From contig NC_031480.1 of the NCBI RefSeq assembly GCF_000006565.2, positions 2,887,529 to 2,951,528 on the forward strand: a DNA stretch of 64,000 nt, written 5' to 3'. A program made the position numbers and the translations under genes. Numbering within the stretch: the first letter of the stretch is position 1; every line of letters starts with the position of its first letter. The notes under the pieces were generated by a model that ran no database searches, was not told where the DNA came from, and was given only the letters and a program-made list of their open reading frames with translations. Below are positions 37,229-49,319 of this stretch, piece by piece. Source of the stretch: Toxoplasma gondii ME49. Taxonomy: Eukaryota; Apicomplexa; Conoidasida; Eucoccidiorida; Sarcocystidae.

Positions 37229-37980
37229 ATGAAGAAAGGACGTTCAGGCAGGTGTCGCCGAGTGTTTTCACAAATCGCTTTCCCCGTAGACTTGTTCACG
37301 TCGAGCTATCGCCAGACAAGTTCCTAATTCATTTGGAAGAGACGGAGGCGCTACTGCGTGTGCCCCCATCCACGAAGAGAAAGTTGTCTTTAGATGCACT
37401 TTTGTAGGAAACGATGCACATTATGTATATGTTCATTTGAACATGTGCTCACGTTGCTTTGCCACAAATGTACGGTCATAGTGTGTGCTGTGCTTGCCTG
37501 CAACTGTGTACACACAAATCTCTGTATCCAGGCGTATTTAGGTGCACATTTGTGGAACAATGGGCAGGTTTGTGTATGGCGGTCCTCTTTTTCCGGTACG
37601 CACGACGGAAGACCTGTCTACACTCTGAATTTCCTTTCAAGACTTGCCGGCTGGAAACTCCTTTCGTGGGAACAGCTTCGCGCACGACTACGACACGCTG
37701 CGGCAGGTCACCACAGCAAGGCGACAAGACAGCTGGGTGGATTTTGAGGACTCTTACCGCCGGGAAAAAGTGCGTTTGTGTCCTCCAACTCGCCTTTTCG
37801 TTTCGCGTGTCGTGCACAGCCACTTCTCCCGCTTTCTCGCCCTTCTCACCACTACAAAAGGAGGTTTCCGGCGCACACACGCAGACCAGGCCTCGAGACA
37901 GGCGAGCTGTTCTTTGCACTCGATGAAGCTGCGGCGTTCAAAAAGCACAAAAAGAAACAAGAGCAGCAGTGTCAGTGTGT
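37229..37980 (+). CDS. Probable exons of unassigned gene or GH13 5' end
   Basis: Three coding-like segments fit one frame by splicing: 37229-37319 (from ATG, MKKGRSGRCRR onward, ending SSYRQT), 37642-37769 (PAGNSFRGNSFAHDYDTLRQ then QDSWVDFEDSYRREK) and 37898 to about 37976 (TGELFFALDEAAAFKKHKKK). Splice phases 1 and 0 agree. A further candidate, ELECEILWAFRFSPLQAPE, lies at 38548-38606 but its phase does not connect. I recognise no domain. The exons precede the GH13 gene on the same strand, so they may encode its N-terminus or a separate small protein. The first donor (GTTCCT) is weak. An overlapping frame at 37173-37408 also reads well and ends in KLSLDALL, so the frame of the first exon is not settled. 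Confidence 0.4.
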
Positions 37981-39460
37981 ATTTCGTTGTATGTACACCT
38001 GGAGGTTGTCGCAGGATTTCGGACGTTTTTGCATCTAGACGCTCCGCAATTCTTCAAATTCCCTCGTGCATTTCCTCGCCTCACTGGCTCTCTCACTCGC
38101 GCGCGAAAAGTGCGGCTCGCCGGAGTTGCGGGGATCGCCTGCCTTCGCTTTTCTTTCCTCTGTTTATGGCGCAGCAAAACGTCTCTCCAAAGTCTCATTG
38201 GTTGCGCTGTCTCAAGGCGGTTTTCGGCGCTGATCTTCTTCCCACGACTTTCCGCCCAGGGAAGAGGCAAATCCGGGTCGCCTCCGCTGTTCCCCTCCTT
38301 TTCTGCATCTCTCAACGCCCGCTGGACCCCGTTTTCTCTGTCTTTATGAAATCCAACGTTTCCCTGCCTTTGCCCAGATGTCTGGAGACCCCCACACATA
38401 CAGACCGTGACACGCTCGCCCACCTTCAGCCATAGATAAATATATATATATATATATATATATGCATATGTATCTGCAGGTTTGCACAAGATGCATGTAC
38501 CTGTAGATGTATGCATTATGATGGCAATCTCGATTGGCTCGTGTTGCAGAGTTGGAATGTGAGATCCTCTGGGCTTTCCGCTTCTCCCCGCTCCAAGCGC
38601 CAGAGGTCGCAGTTGTTGATTTTTTGAGTTCGCTTTCAGGCTGTCTTTCCCTGTTTCCTCTTGCACTTTTTTCGCAGATAGACATGTGTGTACTGCTCCT
38701 TCGTAAGAAGGTAGTTTCTGCTTCGTTTTCTTCTTTTCCTGTCCACCTTCAATTCTCTTGTTCCTTTCTCTTCTTTGCTCAGTCTCGCTCTTTGCCTCTT
38801 GCGCCTTCTTACTGTCTCTGGCCTTTTCCCCTCTCCCTTCCTCTCTCCTTTCCTCTGCGCCTTTCTCTCCTCTTGTCCCTTGATTTTCTCGTCTCTGCTT
38901 TCTTTCTCTTTCTTCCTCTCTTCATCTCTTTCTCTCTCTCTTGCTCGAGGGAGGTTCTTCTCCCGCAGCAGTCGACTCTGCGTCGCCACACACTTCGACG
39001 GAGCCTTTCGTAGTCAAGGTCTCTGCTGCTCGCCGTCGGCAGCCCTGGAGAACCTGGGCGCCGGAGTCGCTTTCCTGAGAAGAAAACTGAACCGGAAAGG
39101 AGACTCGAAAGCCAGTTTCCTTTCACCACGCACGCGAAAGACTCACTGAGACTCCGCGCCCTGCGAAGCCCCCAAACACCCAGGCAACACTAACCTCAGA
39201 AACAGCTCCCCCGTCTCTCCGAAACAAAGAGAGCGCTGCCTCCAAACAAGACTTCTCTCCTGAAAGAGCTCTGTCCTCAAAGCTAGAGCTGTCTGTCTCT
39301 GATGCTGGGAGGTCTGCCGTCGCCCTCAAGACCGCGCGTTGTCTCTGGAGGTCTGGGTGAGTGTGAAGCGTCCTTTTCGGGGACGTTTGTATCCAAATAT
39401 AAGCCGCAGAGGGCACCTGCGCCGGGGTCTTTTCGTTCCACCGGGGGTCTCTCGCTTTTC
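37981..39460. other. Uncertain intronic or intergenic stretch before the GH13 gene
   Basis: Pyrimidine-rich + strand sequence, especially 38740-38940, looks like intron or 5' UTR. Near 39086-39350 one frame (SETAPPSLRNKESAASKQD and on) reads like disordered protein up to a GTGAGT donor at 39357, but its phase does not fit the next exon in the frame needed for the enzyme. Transcript data would decide whether it is coding. Confidence 0.35.
38439..38463. repeat. (TA)n microsatellite
   Basis: A pure TA tract lies between the unassigned exons and the GH13 gene. Confidence 0.9.
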
Positions 39461-39483
39461 AGGAGACGCAGAACTTCTGGAAC

Positions 39484-42368
39484 ATGGGAGATCTTCGAGC
39501 ATCTGCAAAGGTCCATAGCGTGTCGTTCGCCGCGCCACGATGCAGCGGAGACTCTGGAGACTGTTCCCCTGATGGTGACGACAGCGAGCCGGTTCCTTCT
39601 CAACCTTCTTTCTCCTTCTTGTCAGCTGTCTCCTCCGGTGCTGCGAATAGCGACTGCAGGCCTGTCGAGCGAGGTCCGTCTCCAAGCACAGAAGGAAAAG
39701 AGACACGTGGGCAGAGAGAGGACACGGACGACGAAGAGGCGGTGGCTCTCGCCTGTCACAAAGGTTCTCTTTTCTCGCAGGAAGAGAGAGGCCTGTCTCT
39801 CCCGCTGAGCCCTGTCGAAGAAGAGAGCGGAGGAGATAGCGGATCAGAGTTCAAGAGAGAAGAGGTCTCGCCGTCGCTGCACCGCGAGCCTGGAGAGAGA
39901 GTGGCGCCTGGGAAGGAAGAGCGAGAAGAAGAGCACGGAGACCCCTCTGCAGAGGTGCCTTCCTCTGCTGAACACAAGATGCCAAGCACCGTTTTTCAGT
40001 CCAAGGGTGGGCTGCCAGGCTTCTTTGCCGCTCTCCTGGGTGGCAAAGAGGCCGACGGGGCTGCCGGCCCCCCGCCGCGACCGCCTGAGGCTCCAGTGTC
40101 TCCGTTCCGGCCTCAGGGCGATGGCGAGACAGAGAGCCATGAATCCGCTGTCTCAGCCGGACCCAGTGCGTCCTCTTCGTCCTCTTCTCTTTCCTCTTCT
40201 TCGTTTTCTTCCTCTTCGTGTACTGCTCTTAAGACGCGGGGGTCTAGCGAAGAAGAAGGGTGGGAGACGAGAGTCGAGGCGAGAGGCGTGAGGACGAGGA
40301 ATGAAGCACAAGAGGGCGGTCCTCAGAGCGTGTCTCATGGACTCGAGCGGTCGGAGGAGAACGCGTTGGAGGCGCGAGAGACTCAAGAGTTGGAGGAGAC
40401 AGAGAGCCGCCAGCTCCTCCGAGACCACGGCGGCAAAATGGGAGCTTGCGTCCTCAGAGACAGCGACGAGGACCTCTGCCTCTTCAGACTCTGGGGGCCT
40501 CACGTCGACCGGTGCTGGGTAAGGACGGGAGAGAGAAATGAACAGAAGGAACGCTTCGCAGCGACTCTTTTTCCATCTTCCAAGGAACACTCTGAATTGT
40601 GCGCAGGGAAGCCGTCCGAACATAACGCTCAGTGCGCATCAAAAAGACATCATGATTTAGGTCGGTGGGTTAGAATTGAATTGAATCAACTTCCTTTCAG
40701 AGAATGAGCTACTCTCCCTAGTCTGAAACACGCAGGTACAAGACCCGCGAGGACTGTCTTTGGCTGTGCATCGAAGAAGCCGCGAGTGTCAGATGTCGCG
40801 CGCTGTACAGACGTCGTGATATTCTTTCGAGTCTATGTCTTTCCAACCTCGTGGAGTGTTTCAGTCTCTCTGCCTTTCTGAACGATAGCGATTGTTGCCG
40901 TGTTCGAGTTACAGTTACAAGGTTCTGAAGAAGGAGATCCTAGCGTGGACCAGAAGTGGAGGAAACAGTGCGTGGTTTCGTGTGGTCGACAGACACAGCA
41001 ACTCTAGCGGTGTGTGTTCTTCCAGTTCTCGCTTCGTTTCCCCTTTTCTTTTTGCCTCTGCCCCGTTCGCCTATTTTTTCTAGTTCGTCTTCTGTCTCAT
41101 TCCTCGCCGTGTCTCTAATCCTGTTCTCTCTGCTCTCTCCTTCTTCTGTTTCGTTTCTTTCCTAGATCTCCATTCCCTCTCCTCGTGTCGCCGTCTGTCT
41201 CCTCCTGTGTTCTGTCTTTTCCTGTTGCCTTGTGTGGCTCTTGTCTATCTCCAAGTGTCTCCGCTTTTCTTTGTTTCGCACTGGCCACTGTCGTCACAGG
41301 TGCAGTTGAATCCTACAAAGGCCGGAGAAAGTCCCCGGCGCTTCGAGTTGAAAAACGAGGGTAACGCCTTATGGGGCACAGTCCTTCGCGGAGTGCCTGT
41401 AGGAACACCGTACGAATTTGTCCTTCATTCCTCTTGGAATGATTGTTTCGCCCAAGAAGGCGACGAACTCCACAGGCGTAAGTGCAACCTGACGCTCACA
41501 TTCACGCAGTTTACTCTGCCTGAGTCTGTCTGTCCGTAGATGCTTCGATTGACCTCCATATCATATCTGTATTCATATGTCTTGACCTCCATCTATCAGC
41601 CTATATATCTGCCCATCTTTGTACATTTTTGTGTATGTCTTTCTGTATCAGTCGAAACGTCTGTATGCCTTCCTACATCTCTCTATTCCTAATGTTATTC
41701 ACTTAGACCTCATTCTATCTCTTCCTAAAGCAATGTATTATGGACGTGAGTCTGTTCTGCCTAGTGTAGCCTCAGTTGTTATCCGCTTGGTCTTGTGTAC
41801 CCTGATTTCGGAAGGGGAAGTTCAAGAATGTTGATCCGTCGATACCCTTGAAAAACGCTCTCTTCAATTTGTAGGATTAGGACCTGACGCGGTTGAATTT
41901 TCTCTCGACTTGGATTTACGCGTTTCGTGCAATGCCTGCTGTGAATCAAGTGGAAGCATGGGGTGTACGTACACCTGAACACACATGCATGTTTCCAAAT
42001 CGACAGTTTATAAGAGCACGGACGCCATGGCTTTTTCGGCTGTCTCGACAGAGAATTGATAAGGGAGCCGGCTTAAGCAGTTTGCCTGACTTCATCGTTG
42101 TTTTCTTCAGTCGAGACATTTCCGCTGTCCGCTTTCCATTCCGTCTCTCGGCTACTCAGGCGACCCTTACGCGCGACACACGGACTTCTTCAGCAACACT
42201 TGCTACGTGACAGACGCCTCGCGGTTTCCGTGGAAGCATCTCCAATCCTTCGACCCGCCGACGTGGAACAAACTGATCATCTACGAACTGCACCCAGGAA
42301 CCTTCAGTCCTGCTTCTGCTGACCGCACGTAAACAAAATACACGCTTAGCCATGTACCCTTTTTCTAC

Positions 42369-42408
<40 letters not shown>

Positions 42409-45400
42409 GCATTTATGTATACATATCTACATACATATATCTCTATATGTATGATTACATGCGTAGATAAAGGTGTGCATAAAACGAGAGAGATACACGA
42501 AGAGCTGTAGGTTAGTCTAGGGAGATTTGAGCACAGACACACACGTATATCGACATGACACAGCATGCATTTATATACATATATACAAATGTGTATATAT
42601 ATATATATGTATATGTATGTATGTGTAGGAATGTTTTTATATAGGTGAGTATGCTCGTTCCACTGGTGTCGCTTTTGACTCTTTTGGAAGTTGGAGGACG
42701 GTCTTTGTTTCCTTCAGAGTCTTCGAGACGCTGGTGGACAAGTTGGATCACATTCGCTCTCTGGTAGGTCTGTGGTTACCGGGACCCCAGCAGAGCGAAC
42801 AAGAAAGGGCAGCGAATCTGAGTCTCCTTTTCTCTCTTTTCTTTCTCTGTGTTGCTCTGAATCCTGTGATGACCAGCCTCTTTTCCGTTTGCGTTTCTTC
42901 CGTTCACCTGCCCGCGTCTCCCGTTTTTTTTCGTCTTCAAGGTGTCGGCTCCAGCCTCAAGTTCTCTTTCGCGGTTCACTGGGGGGGGGCTCTGAAGCAT
43001 CCACCTCCTGTCTCCTGTTGTCGCCCTGTGTGCGACGCCTCTGTTGGGCGTACGGCTTTTCACCTGCGAGCAGCTGGCGCCTCTGCTGTGAATCGACAGA
43101 ATTTCAACGCCGTCGAGTTCCTGCCTGTCCAAGAATTCGGTGGAGAGTGGGGGTACAATCCTCGGCTTCTCCTCGCAACTCACGGGAAGTATGGAACACC
43201 CGACCAGCTGCGCAAGCTCGTCGACGAATGCCACAGGAAAGGCCTCGCGGTACGTAGAAGTGGAGGAACCCAGAGAGTGCACGGCGAACATGAAAGCGGG
43301 GGGAGAAGCCGGAGAATGGAGACGAACGATGGAGACGGAGAAACAGGCACTCTCAAAGACAGCCGAGGGTCGACACACCCCAAGATGCCTCTTTCTTTCC
43401 GAGAGCGTTCGAGCACGATGCACAGTCCTCACAAAGGGACTCGACCCCACTTTTGACTGCGCTGCTTCTCTGCTGCAAAAGTCGTCTCTGTTCTTCTTCG
43501 CGGTGGTTTTTCTTTTCCCTGAAGAAGACTGCTTCTTCTGCTGCAGCTGTCACTCGGCTCTTCAGAGTGCTAGCTCCCTCGTGTTCTGTCTTTCTCTCTC
43601 TCGAGCGTCCACTCCCTCTTCTCGCGGCGACCTTCTCCTTGTCGGCGCTCCGAGTGTGCGTTGCTTCTATCTCTCTTTCCACTGGCGCCTCTGCGTCACG
43701 CGTTCTCTGTTTCTCAGGTGATTTTCGACCTCGTGTTAAACCATGGCAGCGCAAAGTTGAACTCTCTCTGGAACTGGGACGGGTGAGGCGCGCGCGTCTC
43801 CGCTGGCGCGAGAAGCTCGCGAGGGAGGCGAGAAACGTTCATTCTCTTGTACCTCATTTTACAGACAGAATCGAGCGGCGTCGCTCAGTCAACTCAACAC
43901 CAAAGGAAAAAACTAAAAGAGACAGCAGAGCGGAACGAGGGAAGAAAGCAGCAGAGAGACGAGAGGCTAGGCGAACTGAGGATGGAGGCTGAGCTCGTTT
44001 TCTTCTCCCCTCGAGGAGTAGAAGAAACCGGCTGACGGCAAACTGTGTGGCGCGTGTGTTTCGAGAGAACAAAGAAGAAAAATAATCTGATTCTCTTTTT
44101 TCCGACAAATTTGGACACTGAACACAGCCACTAGTAAAAGTCTGTTCCCCATGCTCCACTGGTTCTTCTGTTCTCAATCAACCCACTCGACAAAGAGCTA
44201 GAGACAGTTTTCTGGGAGTCGATGAACGCGAACTCAACACATGCAAGTGTGCTCCGCAGACAGAAGAAAGGAGCTTCGCCTTGAGATCATAGTCTCGCGT
44301 AGCCAGTGACAACAGTGACTTCCGCGACGGACAGTTCAGAGGAAGGGAGGAGTCGGGAAGAAGGGAGTGTGTCTGCGAGGCGGACCACGATGCACCCGAC
44401 TTCGTTTCTTCGTAGGAAGGAACGAATCGCGTGGGCGCTCTTGTGAAAAGGTCTCTGCACGCCCAACTTTCGTTCTGTGCAGGTACGGCAAAGATGCGTC
44501 TGGCGGCATCTACTTCGAAGGCGGCGGGGAAAGTGGCTGGGGGCGAAAATTCAGTTTTCACAAACGCGAAGTTCGCGACATGATCCTTGCAGCGGCTCTC
44601 TGCTTCATCGAGGAATATGGGTAGGCGCAAGCGTGATGGCGGCCGCTGAGGAAATCGGAAGCCTCTGTCCTCGGCATTTTCTCGTCAACGTTCTTGTCTT
44701 GGTACTGGGTCCAGATTTCGATCGACTGGCTCCTGCAGTGGCGTCCGGGGCCCCGGGAAAAGCGAAGTGGTGGACAGCTGAAAGGATGACCGGAAGAGAA
44801 AAAGAAGTGAAGCGAGAGCAACGCAACAACAGAAGGCAAGAGGCGAAGGAAGGGAAGGAAGAGAAGAAAGAAAAGGAAGAGAAGAAAGAGAAGGAAGAGA
44901 GGACGCACGAGACAGAGAAGACAGCTCTCACAGGGAGGGCCAGGGACGCCACGCAGAAGAAGAGTCTCGGAACGGGGAGAGCGCCGCGGGAGGAAAGCTT
45001 GTCAAGAGAAGAAAAGCATGCGCTTATCTTGAGAACAGACTCGCCGTGTTTCTTCAGGCTGTCTTCTGGGCGTCTGTCCAGCAGCAGCCGGTAACTCCGC
45101 GTCTGTCTTCTCGAGGGTCTCGGGGGGGTCGGAGTCGAAGAAAGTAGCTTCAAGAAACAGTTCACAGGAATTGAACTGACGCGGCGTCGTGCTTCAGAAC
45201 CTCTTTTGAAGTTTGGATCCCCCCCTTCACTTTTCTCTGATGCGGAACCTTCTTCAGGGCCGACGGCCTGCGTCTCGACTCCGTCCATAGCATGCCCTGG
45301 GACCTTCTCCAGGTAAGGAGTTTCTTTCTCCTCGCTTCCACGTTGTCTTCGCGCTCCATACGCAGACGCCGCTCTGTCTGTGCAGATCTGTTCCCAGGAA

Positions 45401-45475
45401 AACCGTTCTACCTGCATGCACCTGTCGACTTTGACATGTCGATGTATACGTAGTATATATACATACACATCTACG

Positions 45476-45509
<34 letters not shown>

Positions 45510-47836
45510 TGAATGTATGTAAATAATATTAGTGTGAACGAGGATGCATAGGTGAATCCGCAGACGTCGGTGGACATTCTCACACTGTAGAGATCCGTAT
45601 ACGCAATCGTCCACGGAGAGGCGGTTCAAGTGGACTCCGTACCTACGTTGCTCTTTGGCTCTGTGGGAGGGAGGTTGTCAGTTTGCCTTCTTCGATGTTC
45701 GCCGGTAAGCGCCGATTGGTGTAACGAACGCGCAGTCGAGGAAAAACTATCTTTAGTGGCTTGTGAGTGAGGCTTCCGTTACCGTGTAGGAACTGACGCA
45801 TGCAGTTCGCAGCAAGCATCCGTCGAAAATTCTGATCGCCGAAGTCACTCCAGAAAATCCGCAAATCTGCAACAGCGCTGGTTTCGACTCGTGCTGGATA
45901 CACTCGGCGTATTACGATGCCATCAAGGTAAAGCGAACTGCCTTCTGTATCAGCTCGTAGGTCTGCTTCTTTGTCTTCATCTTTCTCTCTCTGCCTGTCA
46001 CTTCCTCTTCGTCTACCAGTCTCTCAGTGTCTCTCTCTAACTTTATCTCTCTCGATCTGCGTCTCTCTGTCCATGTTTCTCTCTCTTCCTATGTGTCTCT
46101 GCACCTCTCTCGCTACCTCCCTCTCTCTCTCCGCCTTAAATGTACCTGGATCTTCATCTACAAGCATATGTAGACGCAAATGCACACATCTGTATCTATA
46201 TTTTGTCCAACTAGCCTTTTTCTCTACGTGCAGCTCGATGTCTGTGTATACGGCTGGCTATGGAAATCTGCATATATCCGTGTGTGTCTGTCGCTTTCAG
46301 TCTACAGTTATGCTTGCGTATTACATTAGTGTATCTGTATCGCCTTTCCTGCATGCATGAGACTGTCGGCTGGTGTAACCATGGTATCCTCAGCCAGGTG
46401 ATCGGGCGGAATCTCTCATCTGTCGGATAGTCTCGTTCAAAGTCTCTTTCTCCTTCGCCATTGCAGCCAAGTCTGTGAAATCCCTCTCTTGTCTCTTTGA
46501 GCTTCGTATTTCTCTATTCTCGTCTCCCTCTTGTGTGTCTCTCTTTTCTGTCTGTCCTCTGTTCGTACGTTTTTCTTTTCTCGGTGGTGTCTCGTTTTTC
46601 TCTCTGACGATGAGTGTGCTGAGACTTCGTCTTCTCCTGCGCCGGTCCTGGTCAGAAGATTAATGCAGCTATCGCGCTCGCTCCTCTTCGGTCTGAAGAG
46701 ACTTTTCACTGTTTTCGTTTCCGCCGGTGGTGTCTGCACCTTCTTTCTTCGTCTTGCGCTGGCGCGCCTCTCGTGCTCTCGTCGGACAAAAAGACGCTTT
46801 GCCGTTCTGTGTCCTCTGCGTCCTTTCGCGCCTTTAAGAGCCCCCTCCTCGCGGCGTGTACGTACAGACCCACTTCTGAGGGAACGCGTTCCTGGTCGCT
46901 TGTCTCCTTTCCGCTGCACATTTCGTCTTCTCTGTCCCCGATCTCTTCATTCAGGTGACAAGAGGACAAGACGGCAACCACCATCTCGACATGCTGCGCG
47001 CCATGATCGATGTGCACCGGTAAGAGGACGACAGGCAGGATAGAAAGAAACAAGCTTCGAAAGGAGAAGAGCTTCGAAGGAAGAGATAAATTAGGTCAAC
47101 ATGAACACAAGGGAGAGAACAGGGGAGAGAAGGAGGGAGAGAGCAAGAGAGAGAAGAACAGAGAGATAAATGGAGAGAGGAAGAGAGAGAAGAACAGAGA
47201 GATAAATGGAGAGAGGAAGAGAGAGAAGAATGGAGAGATCAAGGAGGAGAGAAAGAGGGGAGATGACTGAACAAGCGGGAGGGAAAGAAGAACAACAAAG
47301 CCAGAGAGTGCAGACGCGCATGAGGAGGTGACAAGCGAAGAGGTTAAGACGCCTAAGCGTCGACTTCTAGAGCAGCACAGAGCTCTCCTCTCCTCAACAG
47401 CCGAGACAAACACTGCCTTATGGACAGACACGGCAGAAAACGTCGCCTATCTCTTACCTACGTTCTTGTCTCACACTTCACTCTCACCTCCACTTGCACG
47501 CTTAGGTCTACACGTTTACAAGTACATATATATATATATATATATATGCATTTATATATATATATATATATGTTTATATATTTGTATGTGTGTATGTTGG
47601 CCTGAACAAGAGAGCTCCGTTTGGTTGTCTGTTTTCCCTTGCTGCGTTGCAGAGGCTTCAGGATGTCCCACCAGGGCGTTAACTCTCTTCTCGGCAGTCA
47701 CGACCAGGCTGGCAACAAACAAGGTGTACGTGACTCGGCGACAAGCGCGGCAGCAGTCCCCTTCGAAAAAAGACTCGTATCTATCTGTCCTCTGTTTCTG
47801 CTTATTAAAAATACTATATCTGTATCTATGAATCTA

Positions 47837-47877
<41 letters not shown>

Positions 47878-49266
47878 ACATAGATATATAGATATTGCAC
47901 GTGAGTTTTTACCTTCATAAGCGTGTATCTCAAGAAGTATGGGATTCACTGTTCTGCAGCATTGGTTCCTCTCTGTCCATGTCTATGCATGCATACAAAT
48001 TTTCATATATGTATATATGCATATATATATATATATATACATATATATATAAATATATATAGCTGTATGTTTGGAGGCTTTGTGTCTGCACACACCTCTC
48101 ACCTGTACGTGGCGGACGCGAAAATATGCAGGCTTGCACGCTTTTCGTTCGGCGCGCAGGGGTGCGAGGTCCCTGCTGAGGTCGGCTCTTTTCGAGATTC
48201 GGAAAGGTTTTCAACTCTATCAGTTTATAGCGCGTCTCCTGTGTCTGTCTTAGACACCCATGACGTGCATGCAAATGATCTCGTGAATCACCCGTCCGCT
48301 CGAACTTTTTCAACTTTTCTCTCTTCGTTCAGGGTCACACAGACGGCAGAGCTGGGCGGTATTTTGTCGATTTGTTCGGTGGAAGAAACAACTGGCACAG
48401 TCGAGCGCAGTGCCGCATGTGGTGAGTCTATGGAAAAGGCGCTCTTTCTGGATTTCGTCGAGACCTTCTTGTCCCTAGAGTTTCTGTTATTCTCGCTTGC
48501 CTCGCTGCTCTTCGTCTCATCTATCCAAGCTTCTCCCCACCTGTGAAAGAAAAGACACCGTGCATGACTTCTTTTGACCATGTGCACTCATATATATATA
48601 TATATATATATGTATGTAAGTGTAGGTGAGTACTTGTGTATGCATTCGCGTGTGTATACTCCTCCATATATATATATATATATTCTTACTGTATTCTGTT
48701 TGATTTGTTTCGTTTTCCTCATAGGCTGCGTTGATTGGGTGAGACGCAGCCTCACTCCCATAACCGAACGAATCGTTTCCGCGCCTCCCTTCTCTGGTGT
48801 GTGTGTCGGTTTTATCAGGTACAGTCTGCAGGCTGTCTGTCGCGGCCTTCCAATGATGTTCATGGGGACAGAGACGCACCAAGACAAATGGTGGAACGTG
48901 GACGAACAGCACAAGATGAATTGGAATTTCGTTGAGAACCACGACCCCCTCGCCGAGCAAATGATGAATCTGGTAAACGATCAGCCCTCGAGGACTTCAG
49001 GCTGTCTGGGTTGGACGCATGCAGACACCACTACGTAGAAATATGTGTGTATGCTTAGTACCATACAAAAGGACGAGAGTCTCTCCACATCATTCTAGAC
49101 GGTGAATCGGGAACAGTGTTGATACACTCGATGATCTAAACATGTCTCGGAATAAAGAACACAAGGTGGTCTCGAGAAAAGAGTTAAAAACTCGTTGTGG
49201 GACTTCAATATAGCTGTTGATGTGTTGACGGACGTGTGCACCTGTGTCTGAGTATAGCGGTATATA

Positions 49267-49319
<53 letters not shown>

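Noticed and set aside
40915..41030. Possible extra exon of the GH13 gene between 40518 and 41300
   Set aside because: It has a good acceptor but no good donor in phase, and joining 40518 directly to 41300 keeps a continuous CBM48 module.
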